DNA from: Hanleya hanleyi
Lineage: Eukaryota > Mollusca > Polyplacophora > Lepidopleurida > Hanleyidae
DNA length: 64,000 nt
NCBI GenBank assembly: GCA_036873755.1
Contig: JAVTVY010019530.1
Coordinates: forward strand, 1 to 64,000
Reading direction: 5' to 3'
Part shown: piece by piece, positions 25,555 through 38,000 of the stretch
Layout of the letters: every line of letters starts with the position of its first letter
Position numbering within the stretch: the stretch's first letter is position 1
Translations under genes and position numbers: made by a program
The notes under the pieces: model-generated
The model's input: the letters and a program-made list of their open reading frames with translations, nothing else
Databases searched by the model: none
Told to the model about the DNA's origin: nothing

Positions 25555-28500
25555 GGCTACAGACTCCTAAATAATTTACACGTTCGACAGTATTAACACA
25601 ATTGTACCTCGCTGATTCCCTAATTGGATTTAGACTTTCATCTTTCGGCAGGAAGTAGTTTATTTCATGCGCTACACGGTGACCAACTTCTTGTCAAACA
25701 TTATCCGTCAAAATTTTAAGCTGTGCGCGCCTCTACACAAGAGGTCGCTATTTCGCTGTTTTCTCTGCCTGCTGAAAGCAGTGCTCACGCCCTGCAAATA
25801 GTCCCTCGGCGAGGCATGTTATCGAGCAGTGAATCGAAATAAAATTTGCAGCTGAATAGAACAAATACCATACTTGCCAGTGGTACCAAAGGCTTTCCAT
25901 TAATCGTTGCAACGAAGGCGGAAAAAAATCGAGAAAATTCTGATCTTTGGCAGAGATTACGTGTAGGGGTTAACGGATCGGGACTTTTTTTTATTTAGGA
26001 GCCTGTAGCCTATTAGGTGGGCTTATTTCATCCGATCATTCTGATATCAGACATGGGCTTGCATCATTCAATTGCTTGGACGCTTGAAAAATTTCACGCA
26101 TTTTCATCAAATACTTTTCGCGCTATGTGGTTTTTCCTACATGTACCCCCATCAAAATACAACAGTTTTCGGCTAGCTAAAGCACATATCTGGCCTTGGC
26201 GATCAGGTCCGGGGTTTTAGAGATACCATAAAAAACGCTATGATCTGTTCTTGAATGGATGGTGCATATATTCCTACATATTCGGAAACATGTTACGAGC
26301 GTGTTAGTCCTTCCATTAAATTATTGTCATTTTTGCGATATCATACCCTTGAAAACGCTAATTTTGGGCAATTTTGTGGATTAAAGTTGATCTTTTTGAA
26401 AATTCAGAGGCGTGTAACTGTCAAATTTAGTTATATATTAACTGCGAATGTTCCCTCTACAAATAGATGCCAAAAACTGCCAAATCGAAAGAAGGACAAT
26501 GCAAATGATATTACAAAATCTGTCCCCACCCCCCCCCCATGTTAGGTGTCTAAATTCAGATGACCCTTCCGGTTTATGTTCGATGTTAGCCAAGATCAAA
26601 CGAATCTTTCTGAATCAGGTATTATGTTATCGCAGGCACAGGTAGTCCAGGTATTTATTATAAACTTGTATAATTATTTCTGGTTTTGGAGTTCCACTAA
26701 GAATGAATTAATAGCCACCGATTCAGGTAAACAATCCAAAAATGGGAGGATAATCCAGCTAAAACTAGGCTGTAATGTCTGTATCTGACGATTTAAGTAT
26801 CCTCAGCCGGGTATCTGATAAGTGTGGTATACCATGCAACTGACTGAATCAGTGCTGATATCAACCGGTTCATCTTGAGTCACAGAGAGGCCTTACAATG
26901 ATCACACCTTCTGATCAGAAACCAGCATTTTCGATCATATTAGCATTTCGATGAGGCGGCAGATGATGTAAATCCACAGAATACTGAAATAATTCAATCC
27001 ATTCAGTATCACTTGAAACTATATCTTGGTCGTAAATATTTGAGACGGTAAATAGCTGCAAAACGGTTCGAACTGCTGATTTTGATCAGTGAAAACGCAC
27101 AACAAATATACCCCCTCCCCCTTAATAAAACGGCCCCACCCAATTTCAACCCCCCACATTGAATGGAATCTCCCAATTTCTACCAAACAATGAATAATTT
27201 AAACAACGATACTCAATTTAGCGGTGTATACCTTACCGAGAGTCCATTTTTCAACACAGCTTGATCAAATACTTCCCAAACATGCTGATCTAATAGGCTA
27301 CAGACTCCTAAATAATTTACACGTTCGACAGTATTAACACAATTGTACCTCGCTGATTCCCTAATTGGATTTAGACTTTCATCTTTCGGCAGGAAGTAGT
27401 TTATTTCATGCGCTACACGGTGACCAACTTCTTGTCAAACATTATCCGTCAAAATTTTAAGCTGTGCGCGCCTCTACACAAGAGGTCGCTATTTCGCTGT
27501 TTTCTCTGCCTGCTGAAAGCAGTGCTCACGCCCTGCAAATAGTCCCTCGGCGAGGCATGTTATCGAGCAGTGAATCGAAATAAAATTTGCAGCTGAATAG
27601 AACAAATACCATACTTGCCAGTGGTACCAAAGGCTTTCCATTAATCGTTGCAACGAAGGCGGAAAAAAATCGAGAAAATTCTGATCTTTGGCAGAGATTA
27701 CGTGTAGGGGTTAACGGATCGGGACTTTTTTTTATTTAGGAGCCTGTAGCCTATTAGGTGGGCTTATTTCATCCGATCATTCTGATATCAGACATGGGCT
27801 TGCATCATTCAATTGCTTGGACGCTTGAAAAATTTCACGCATTTTCATCAAATACTTTTCGCGCTATGTGGTTTTTCCTACATGTACCCCCATCAAAATA
27901 CAACAGTTTTCGGCTAGCTAAAGCACATATCTGGCCTTGGCGATCAGGTCCGGGGTTTTAGAGATACCATAAAAAACGCTATGATCTGTTCTTGAATGGA
28001 TGGTGCATATATTCCTACATATTCGGAAACATGTTACGAGCGTGTTAGTCCTTCCATTAAATTATTGTCATTTTTGCGATATCATACCCTTGAAAACGCT
28101 AATTTTCGGCAATTTTGTGAATTAAATTTGATTTTGCTAAAAAACCAGAAGCGTGAAACTATCGAATTTAGTTATATATTAACCAGGAATGTTTCTTCTA
28201 CAAATAGATACCAAAAAATGCCAATTCGAAAGGAGGACAATGCAAATAATATTAAAAAATCTGTCCCCACCCCCCATGTCAGGCATATAAATTCAGGATG
28301 ACCCTTTCCGTTTATGTCAGACGTTAGCCAGGGTCAAACGAATCTTTCTGAACCAGATATTGTATTATTGCAGGCACCAGAGTTCAGGTACTTCTTATAA
28401 ACTTGTATAATTATTTCAGGTTTCTGAGTTCCACTGAGGGTGAATAAAATAGCCACTGATGCAGGTAAAAAAATCGAAAAAAGGAGGATAATACAGTTAA

Positions 28501-31225
28501 AACTAGTCTGTAATGTCTGTCTCTGACAACTTAAGCATCCTCAGCCGGGTCTCTGATCATTCTGTTATACCATGGGACTGGTTGGATCAGTGCTGATATC
28601 GGCCAGTTCATTTTCAGACAGATATGGACATTACAATGATCACACGTTCTCACCAGAAACCAGTATTTTCGACCATTTTAGCACTTCAGCAAGGCACCAG
28701 ATTATGTAAATCCACAAAATACTGAAACAATTCAATCCATTCAGTGTTACTTGAAAATATATCTTGGTCGTAAAGATTTGAGACGGTAAACGGCTGCAAA
28801 ACGGCACGAATAGCCGATTTCAATCAGTATAAACACACAACAAATATACCCCCACCCCCTTAATACAACGATCCCACCCGACCTCAACCCACACATTGAA
28901 TGGAATCTTGCGAATTCCCACCAAACAATAAATAAGTTGAGCTACGATACCCAATTTAGCGGTGTATACCTTACCTAGAGTCCATTTTCCAACACAGTTT
29001 GGTCAAATACTTCCCAAACATGCTGATCTAATAGGCTACAGACTCCTAAATAATTTACACGTTCGACAGTATTAACACAATTGTACCTCGCTGATTCCCT
29101 AATTGGATTTAGACTTTCATCTTTCGGCAGGAAGTAGTTTATTTCAAGCGCTACAAGGTGACCAACTTCTTGTCAAACATTATCCGTCAAAATTTTAAGC
29201 TGTGCGCGCCTCTACACAAGAGGTCGCTATTTCGCTGTTTTCTCTGCCTGCTGAAAGCAGTGCTCACGCCCTGCAAATAGTCCCTCGGCGAGGCATGTTA
29301 TCGAGCAGTGAATCGAAATAAAATTTGCAGCTGAATAGAACAAATACCATACTTGCCAGTGGTACCAAAGGCTTTCCATTAATCGTTGCAACGAAGGCGG
29401 AAAAAAATCGAGAAAATTCTGATCTTTGGCAGAGATTACGTGTAGGGGTTAACGGATCGGGACTTTTTTTATTTAGGAGCCTGTAGCCTATTAGGTGGGC
29501 TTATTTCATCCGATCATTCTGATATCAGACATGGGCTTGCATCATTCAATTGCTTGGACGCTTGAAAAATTTCACGCATTTTCATCAAATACTTTTCGCG
29601 CTATGTGGTTTTTCCTACATGTACCCCCATCAAAATACAACAGTTTTCGGCTAGCTAAAGCACATATCTGGCCTTGGCGATCAGGTCCGGGGTTTTAGAG
29701 ATACCATAAAAAACGCTATGATCTGTTCTTGAATGGATGGTGCATATATTCCTACATATTCGGAAACATGTTACGAGCGTGTTAGTCCTTCCATTAAATT
29801 ATTGTCATTTTTGCGATATCATACCCTTGAAAACGCTAATTTTGGGCAATTTTGTGGATTAAAGTTGATCTTTTTGAAAATTCAGAGGCGTGTAACTGTC
29901 AAATTTAGTTATATATTAACTGCGAATGTTCCCTCTACAAATAGATGCCAAAAACTGCCAAATCGAAAGAAGGACAATGCAAATGATATTACAAAATCTG
30001 TCCCCACCCCCCATGTTAGGTGTCTAAATTCAGATGACCCTTCCGGTTTATGTTCGATGTTAGCCAAGATCAAACGAATCTTTCTGAATCAGGTATTATG
30101 TTATCGCAGGCACAGGTAGTCCAGGTATTTATTATAAACTTGTATAATTATTTCTGGTTTTGGAGTTCCACTAAGAATGAATTAATAGCCACCGATTCAG
30201 GTAAACAATCCAAAAATGGGAGGATAATCCAGCTAAAACTAGGCTGTAATGTCTGTATCTGACGATTTAAGTATCCTCAGCCGGGTATCTGATAAGTGTG
30301 GTATACCATGCAACTGACTGAATCAGTGCTGATATCAACCGGTTCATCTTGAGTCACAGAGAGGCCTTACAATGATCACACCTTCTGATCAGAAACCAGC
30401 ATTTTCGATCATATTAGCATTTCGATGAGGCGGCAGATGATGTAAATCCACAGAATACTGAAATAATTCAATCCATTCAGTATCACTTGAAACTATATCT
30501 TGGTCGTAAATATTTGAGACGGTAAATAGCTGCAAAACGGTTCGAACTGCTGATTTTGATCAGTGAAAACGCACAACAAATATACCCCCTCCCCCTTAAT
30601 AAAACGGCCCCACCCAATTTCAACCCCCCACATTGAATGGAATCTCCCAATTTCTATCAAACAATGAATAATTTAAACAACGATACTCAATTTAGCGGTG
30701 TATACCTTACCGAGAGTCCATTTTTCAACACAGCTTGATCAAATACTTCCCAAACATGCTGATCTAATAGGCTACAGACTCCTAAATAATTTACACGTTC
30801 GACAGTATTAACACAATTGTACCTCGCTGATTCCCTAATTGGATTTAGACTTTCATCTTTCGGCAGGAAGTAGTTTATTTCATGCGCTACACGGTGACCA
30901 ACTTCTTGTCAAACATTATCCGTCAAAATTTTAAGCTGTGCGCGCCTCTACACAAGAGGTCGCTATTTCGCTGTTTTCTCTGCCTGCTGAAAGCAGTGCT
31001 CACGCCCTGCAAATAGTCCCTCGGCGAGGCATGTTATCGAGCAGTGAATCGAAATAAAATTTGCAGCTGAATAGAACAAATACCATACTTGCCAGTGGTA
31101 CCAAAGGCTTTCCATTAATCGTTGCAACGAAGGCGGAAAAAAATCGAGAAAATTCTGATCTTTGGCAGAGATTACGTGTAGGGGTTAACGGATCGGGACT
31201 TTTTTTTATTTAGGAGCCTGTAGCC
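25555..31225. repeat. 1.74-kb macrosatellite, 3.3 copies
   Basis: Copies start at 25555, 27296, 29034 and 30770 (GGCTACAGACTCC), giving periods of 1741, 1738 and 1736 bp. The fourth copy stops after 456 bp at 31225. The first 456 bp of each unit is itself bounded by inverted repeats (GGCTACAGACTCCTAAATAA and its near-complement), so the array both starts and ends with this MITE-like block. Copies 1 and 3 are closest to each other and copy 2 is more diverged. The open frames repeated in every copy show no protein features. Confidence 0.9.
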
Positions 31226-34200
31226 AAACGCTCGCCGATTTATCAGAAAAGTGTGACCTGCCGTAGCCCGGGAACGCGGACTGAACAATAACCGGTTGAG
31301 CCAAACTAAAACCCAGGAACTCTGGCAAGATAGGTGTACACAGGGTATGGTGGCGTGGCAACCCCTATCACAGAGCGGGATCTGATCTATGATACATGTA
31401 TAACAACACTTATTAATCAACACAAATTGAATTAGAATGCTTCAGCGGAATGTTTTCGAGCCAAATAACTAGAGGCATGACTAAAGGCTTATTTCACCGC
31501 TAAAGGGCCGGACACGGGTCAAATATGAATTTCACGGCGGGCATTTTTGACTGAGATTTGGATCACTTACATGTATCCATTCATTTATAATAATTGAACT
31601 GGATCATTACTGCTGAATGGACATGATGTTCTCCCCTGACCGGGTGCAAATTTGATTGGCTCCGATTCAACAAACTCCTTTACTGTAACTTTGTGTCACG
31701 CGAGTCACGTCATGTTTGTCACACGAATCACATATCCATTGCTTCTTTATACTGAATGTTAGAGGCAACCAGTTGACATCTTATGTAAGATGCCTCACAC
31801 AGACTTATATAGCGACTATATAACTATGGTTATAAACTGGGTTATAACCTTTGAAGATCAATAGCTTAATGGTAATTACAGCTCGTTGTATGAATCCTGA
31901 CCTTATCCTTACTCCAGTCCAGAGAAGCCAAACGTTGGGGGTGGCGGGGTATGGCCCACCAGATATTTTCTTTAAACCTGTGTTTGAAGAGCTGTACGAT
32001 CTTACTCTAAACATTTTAGTCAGGTGCTGTTATAAAATGCTAAATAAAATGATAAAACGTTCAATTACATTATCGTTTCTCGTCAGCGTGACGTATATAT
32101 CTCTTTCATTATAGTGTGTGTGAGAGCTGGAGGTGTTATTCACTATTTGGGGGGTGAATGAAGACAGTTATGTTAAAATGATAATATCCTATTGATTAAA
32201 TTACAGTAGGTTCTTCGGTGCAAAACCTGCCAAACGATGGAAGAGCGAGGCAAACTGAACTCATCGTAGTGTTGCGTAAACATGAACTGTCGATCTAAGT
32301 TTACTATTTCGTGTTGATAATGTCTACTCGACATGGAGTACATTTCCTGTGCAACATGCATCAAGATTGCTGAGTGTCCACCCCAAATACATACTAGGAA
32401 CTCGGTAATTTCTCGCCCCAGCGTAGGAACCTTAGAACTGAACCAGAGCCGTGTTGGTAGGAGTAGATTAGAACATCGCATATATGTGGCAATTGGATAA
32501 ATCCAGTCTTTTTGAAAATATTTTTCGCATGTCAAGATACCGAATGTCAAATGAACAGGAGTTTATACTGTCATGTACTGTCTTTATAGTATCCAGCACA
32601 AAGATTTTTTTTATTGAATACTGTGTTGATTAGAAAGTATCAAGAGTTCTAACCGTATTTGCAACGAACGGTTAAGGCAAATTCATTTTCAGATTTGAAT
32701 ATTTAATCCTTTAAAGCAGTTATCTTTGCCAAGATAGGCATTTTACAACAGAGAAAAAGTATTAAACGTTTAATAATCTGGCATTTCTAGCAAATCTCAA
32801 AATGTGAAAAAAAGGCCCGGCTGCATGCATATCGTCGGAATTGGGTGTAATCATTGCTCGGGTATTTGCCTTAAAACTTCTGTCTGGACTCATTGTTGTA
32901 CCCAGACAGCTTATTATCCCATGATCGAATCGTGATACTTACGTGAAAGATGGACGGGAACAGGAAACTGTGCTGTTAATTTTATCAAGTACTCGCCTCT
33001 ACACAGCGTGGGTGTATCAGAAATATTAACTTAAACGCGAAGCGAGTACAACGAAGAAGAGAGGGAAAGTGAATTCATCAACTGTGATTGACTGACTAAT
33101 GTGGATAATACGGTTTACCCATATATTATTCCGTTCACATGGAGCTGATTGATCTGCAGATTTAATCAGAAGTAAAACCAGTGACACATGTTAATATTGC
33201 AGTCGCCGATAAATGAGTATGAACAATAAACAAATCACAAGCAAGTTCGGAAACTTCATACAGTTATTCGTACTGTTGTCGTAGAAAGAAAAAAAGTAAC
33301 AAATAAATAAAAATGGTGAGACCATCTTTAAAAACATTTCTCAACTCTGTAAATATTTGGTATGGTACCGTACACAAGATCTCATATTTAACCATTTAAA
33401 AACGTTAATGTAAATTGTTCACGATGAGATCAAACGGGTTCTCACGATCACATGTTTGAAATAAGTTCTGCACAGAAGTTGTTGATCACGTCATCTTGGT
33501 ACCTGGTACCTCCATAGATAATTAGTCAAAACATTCTGTCAAAACTGGACATTTTAATATAGAGACGAATAGGAAATCTTAGGTACAGGTAGTCCTAAAT
33601 TGATGTTTGAAATAAATTTTGAAGATCCTTTTGTCAAAAGCGAGATCTTGTTTACCGGTAGCGATAGCTGGCAAATTTCATAATGTGGCAGAGCGCATAT
33701 ACAATGGTATATGTGTTAAAGTATAGTATGATTATACTTATAATTCTGTGTCATATTTAAGAATATAGTGTATTTCTTCAAATATACTTCGGCTGATGTA
33801 AATGCATTATATTAGCTCCAGGATTTCTCACAGTGTTATCTCAATGCTGTGGGTGTAGGTATTTGCTTACTGTTGGTCACTTGACCCAGAGTGTCATATG
33901 TTGGTCAACAGGAAATAGCAGAACTGGTCATCGAACCATCCTAGTGAGGCTTGATAGCGTGGGTGGCGTTTGTCTTTAAAACCATGGTGTCAGGGCCATT
34001 TGGTCAGTTTTGCAACAGGAGTGTGTGTAAACTCTCTTCAGTTTGAGTTCTGGTTGTGGATGCATGCCCTGTGTCTAAATGTACCAGAATAATAACTGAA
34101 GAAATACCAGTTGTCTTGTGTTCAAGTCATTGGAGGGTGAGCGCTTGTTCTCAGCAGTGGATATACCACATATTTCCAGTTATCCAGGAACAGTTGCGTC

Positions 34201-34226
34201 ACGGTTCGGAATAAGGTACCGGTATG
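31226..34226. other. Gene-poor DNA left of the Polinton
   Basis: About 3 kb with no supported gene or repeat. Short open frames lack start context, splice signals and recognisable motifs. Confidence 0.4.
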
Positions 34227-34990
34227 AGTAGTATACAAAGGGCACTTAAAGTCTAATTGGGTTCAGTGCGCATGCGCAGAACTTGGATTTGGGGTTGTAT
34301 GGGGGGTGTTCGCATGCGTGAGTTGATGTGTGGTGGAGGATTCAAAATGGCGGCACAACTCGTCCCCCCCCAACTTCAAACTGTCCTCCATTTTGAATCT
34401 CCACCACACGGTGTCATTGAGTACATGTGTGGTGGAGGTACAAAATGGCGGCTCAACTCGTCCCACTCCCACTTCAAACTGGCCGCCATTTTGTTTTTCT
34501 CTCCCACACGGGTGTCTTGTGGTGGAGGATCCAAAATGGCGGCCCAACCCGTCCCACTCCCACTTCAAACTGGCCGCCATTTTGTTTTTCTCTCCCACAC
34601 GGGTGTGAGTGCATGTGGAGGATGCAAAATGGCGGCCCAACCCGTCCCACCCCCACTTCAAACTGGCCGCCATTTTGTATTTCTCTCCCCACACCGGTGT
34701 CAGTGAGTGCATGTGGAGGATGCAAAATGGCGGCACAACCCGTCCCACCCCCACTTCAAACTGGCCGCCATTTTGTATTTCTCTCCCCACACCGGTGTCA
34801 GTGAGTGCATGTGGAGGATGCAAAATGGCGGCACAACCCGTCCCACCCCCACTTCAAACTGGCCGCCATTTTGTATCCTCCACCACCACCACGTGAAAAA
34901 CGTATAAAAGGAGTCGATTTTTAGGGCAAGGGGTGTATTCAATTTGACTTACCTGACCTACCTTACCTGCCTGTCTGCCTCCCTGCCTGC
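34227..34990 (+). repeat. Left terminal inverted repeat with YY1-like motif array
   Basis: The outer 100 bp include a GCGCATGCGC palindrome (NRF1-like). The middle is about six ~95-bp units. Each pairs AAAATGGCGGC with its complement GCCGCCATTTTG about 30 bp later. AAAATGGCGGC closely matches the YY1 consensus. The inner part has a TATA box and a CCTGCCTG simple repeat. The right TIR is the inverted counterpart, with a slightly different unit make-up. Confidence 0.9.
34903..34910 (+). promoter_or_regulatory. TATA box for POLB in left TIR
   Basis: TATAAAAG within ACGTATAAAAGGAGTCG, about 120 bp before the POLB start codon, at the inner side of the TIR. The same sequence is present in the right TIR facing inward, so the TIRs carry identical early-type promoters. 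Confidence 0.75.
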
Positions 34991-35032
34991 CTGCCTGCCT
35001 GCTTGCCTATCCGCTTGTATGAGACGAAAAGC

Positions 35033-38000
35033 ATGAGACGTGGAGAAGATTTTCCAGACGATCCACCAGCACCTCCGGTTGAAGTTTTGCCTGAAGACGA
35101 TCGTGTGAGGGACATTTATCAACGTCACTGGGCTACCATACGTCATTGTTATCACCGTGACCGTCGTCTTTTGGATTTGTACAATTTTCGCTTGGAGGAC
35201 CTCACGTATCTGCCTACTTACGCCGAGAACATTTTCCAAGATCAGCGTACTGCCTTCAAATTGAATGTGACATTTGGGTATATCTTACGGCACAAAAACA
35301 CGGACCAACTGCGGTATTTCTATCCGAGTAATAATTCCTTTGTGTATGACGAGCCATTCACGATCACAGATGCTATATCTCTGGAGCCACTCATCGACCA
35401 ATTGACTACGTTGGATCCATTGGAATGGGCCCGGTTGCAACGCCCCAATACCCAATGGTTGGTGGAAATGGTGACTAACGTTACATTTTTCATCACGAAA
35501 ATGCGAGATCACCCGATCGGTGCTCCTGTACTACTTCCCCCGTGGTTGCTTCGTCGAAAAGGCCTGTACGCATTAACAGGAGGGCAACACGGGCCCTACA
35601 AAGACCGGAAATGTCTGTTTCGATGTTTGGCCGTGCATCTGGACGAGTGTGACCCCAAGGCTTGTGACAGAGTGGCCGATGGCTATTGGGAGGAATATTT
35701 AGAGCAGCAAGACGTGGATAAGCGGTACTTCCGTGGCGTTCCCTTTAAGAATTTGGATGATGTAGAAAGACTGTTCGATATTAATATCTTTGTTTATCGA
35801 CTACGCTGCGAGAAGGAGGAGGAGAAGGAGGAGGAGGGTACATTTGTGGCTGAATTGGTTCGGCGATCCACAGAACGCTATGCTGCTACGATGAAAGTGA
35901 ATGTGTTCGAGGCCAATGGCGTGAGTCATTTTTCGCTCATTTACAATATGAGCCAGTACGCTCAGTCTTTCAGTTGTGCCCAATGCCATCGTGTGTTTAA
36001 ACATTCTTACCACTTACATCGCCACGAGAAAACCTGTGACAACAGTGTCAAGCGAGTATATCCGGGTGGAGTGTATCATAATGCACCTACTATATTCCAG
36101 GAACTGGCCGATGAGGGTGTCATGATACCGGAGGAGGACCGTTATTTTCCCTTCCGGGCATGCTATGATTTTGAGGCCCTGTTAGAGCCCATGGATCTGT
36201 TTTCGGCTAAAACACAGTGGACGCAGCGCCATATCCCCCTCAGTGTCAGCATTTCAACCAACGTGCCCGGCTATGACGCTGCACCGGTGTGTTTCGTGTC
36301 CACGGGGGAATCCCATGAGTTGATCACCCGTATGATGGGGTATTTAGAGGAAGTCAGTGCGGCCAGTACGGAATTGTTGGTGGCCAAGTTCGAGGACGTA
36401 CTGGCCCAGCTGGACGACCGCATTCCTGAACCCGGTGTAGCGTTCAGCGATGATGATGATGAAGAGTCCGAGTCCGAGTCGCAGCCGGAATCCCAGTCGC
36501 AGCCTCTGCAGTCGCACGATGTCCCTTTACCGAAATCGTATGCGGCGAAATTGAAGTTACGGTTCCTACAATACCTAGGTCAGTTACCGGTGCTGGGCTT
36601 CAATTCGGGGCGATACGACTTGAACATGGTGAAGGAATTTCTCTACCCTTACTTGGCGCAGTCCGATACCCTCAAGTCGGTGATCAAGAAGATCAACAAC
36701 CACATGGCCCTCACTACCACATCACTGCATTTTCTCGATGTACGGAACTATTTAGCTCCTAATTGTAGCTATGACCAGTGGGTCAAGGCCTATGACTGTG
36801 CACAAACCAAAGGTTACTTTCCTTACACCTATATGACGAGCCTGGACCGCTTAGAAGACACCCAGTTGCCACCCCGGGAAGCGTTTTACAATGACCTGAA
36901 AGGGGAAGCTCTGCCAGAGGCCACCTACATCGAACTCCAACAAGTGTGGAACTGCCACAGCATGAAGACGTTGCGTGATTTCTTGGTGTGGTACAATAAC
37001 CTAGATGTGGTTCCCTTTCTCGAAGCGGCCGAGAAAATGGTCCAACTCTTTCGGCGCCAAATGCATGTGGACATATTCAAAGAGTGCTTAAGTTTACCCG
37101 GTCTGGCGCTTCGCCATCTATTTCAAGATTGCTCTACGTACTTTTCACTCATACAATCAAAAGATGCAGACATGCACGATTGTTTGAAGCAGAACATTGT
37201 GGGTGGCCCTAGCCTTATTTTTCACCGCTACCATGAGAAGGATGTGACTACTCTCCCCAGTGGGAAACCGTGTGCCAAAATCATTGGGTTTGACGCGAAT
37301 GCCTTGTACTTGTGGTCGCTCGCCCAACCCATGCCCAGCGGTCATTATACGCGTTGGTTGGCAGAAGGTCGGCATTTTACACCGCAACGGACACCTTACA
37401 AACATCTCGCCGACCAGTGGTTGGACTGGGAAGCCTATCGACGAGGAATTTATATTCGTCACCAGACCAACGCCACAGAGAAGCGGATAGGAGATCGCCG
37501 ACTCCCCGTCGATGGGTTTGCCCTTGTACAAGGAACACCGACCGTTTTCCAGTTTTATGGCTGTTACTGGCACGGCCACGAATGCCATTTCAGCGCTGGC
37601 CGCTTTAATGATCGACGTGGGAAAACACCGGCAGAATTACGCGCCGAAGTAGTGGCCAATGGAGATTATGTCAAAGAGCGAGGATTCCATCTCATTGAGA
37701 TGTGGGAGTGTGAATTTCACACGATGTGCCAGGCCCGGCCCCATTTACAACGGTTCCTAAAAGAACGTGAGTACCCTTTGAGTCGTCGGCGACTGCTGAG
37801 TCTGCCCCAGATGTTGGACGCCATTCGTTCGGGACAGCTCTACGGCTTTGTAGAATGTGATTTGCATGTTCCCGACACTCTCAAGCCCCTCTTCGCCCAG
37901 TGTCCGCCTATCTTCAAGAACACGCTGGTGGGTCGGGCTGACATTGGAGAGACCATGGGCGCCTATGCGGAGCAACACGAGTGTTTGCCTAAACCTCGCC

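Noticed and set aside
26017..30262. Open frames repeated in every 1.74-kb unit
   Set aside because: Identical because the DNA repeats; no start context, domain or codon signal, and they decay in copy 2.
31172..31423. 83-codon minus-strand frame at the macrosatellite edge
   Set aside because: Starts in unique DNA and ends in the MITE; no motif, no splice support.
34263..34900. Open frames of up to 186 codons on both strands in the TIRs
   Set aside because: They arise from the ~95-bp repeat unit, read through on several frames at once, and show only repeated peptide text; not proteins.
35003..35033. TTG start extending POLB by 10 codons
   Set aside because: It lies in a CCTG repeat and is not an ATG; the ATG at 35033 is the first plausible eukaryotic start. 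The same reasoning shortens the genes at 46473, 47227 and 54281.
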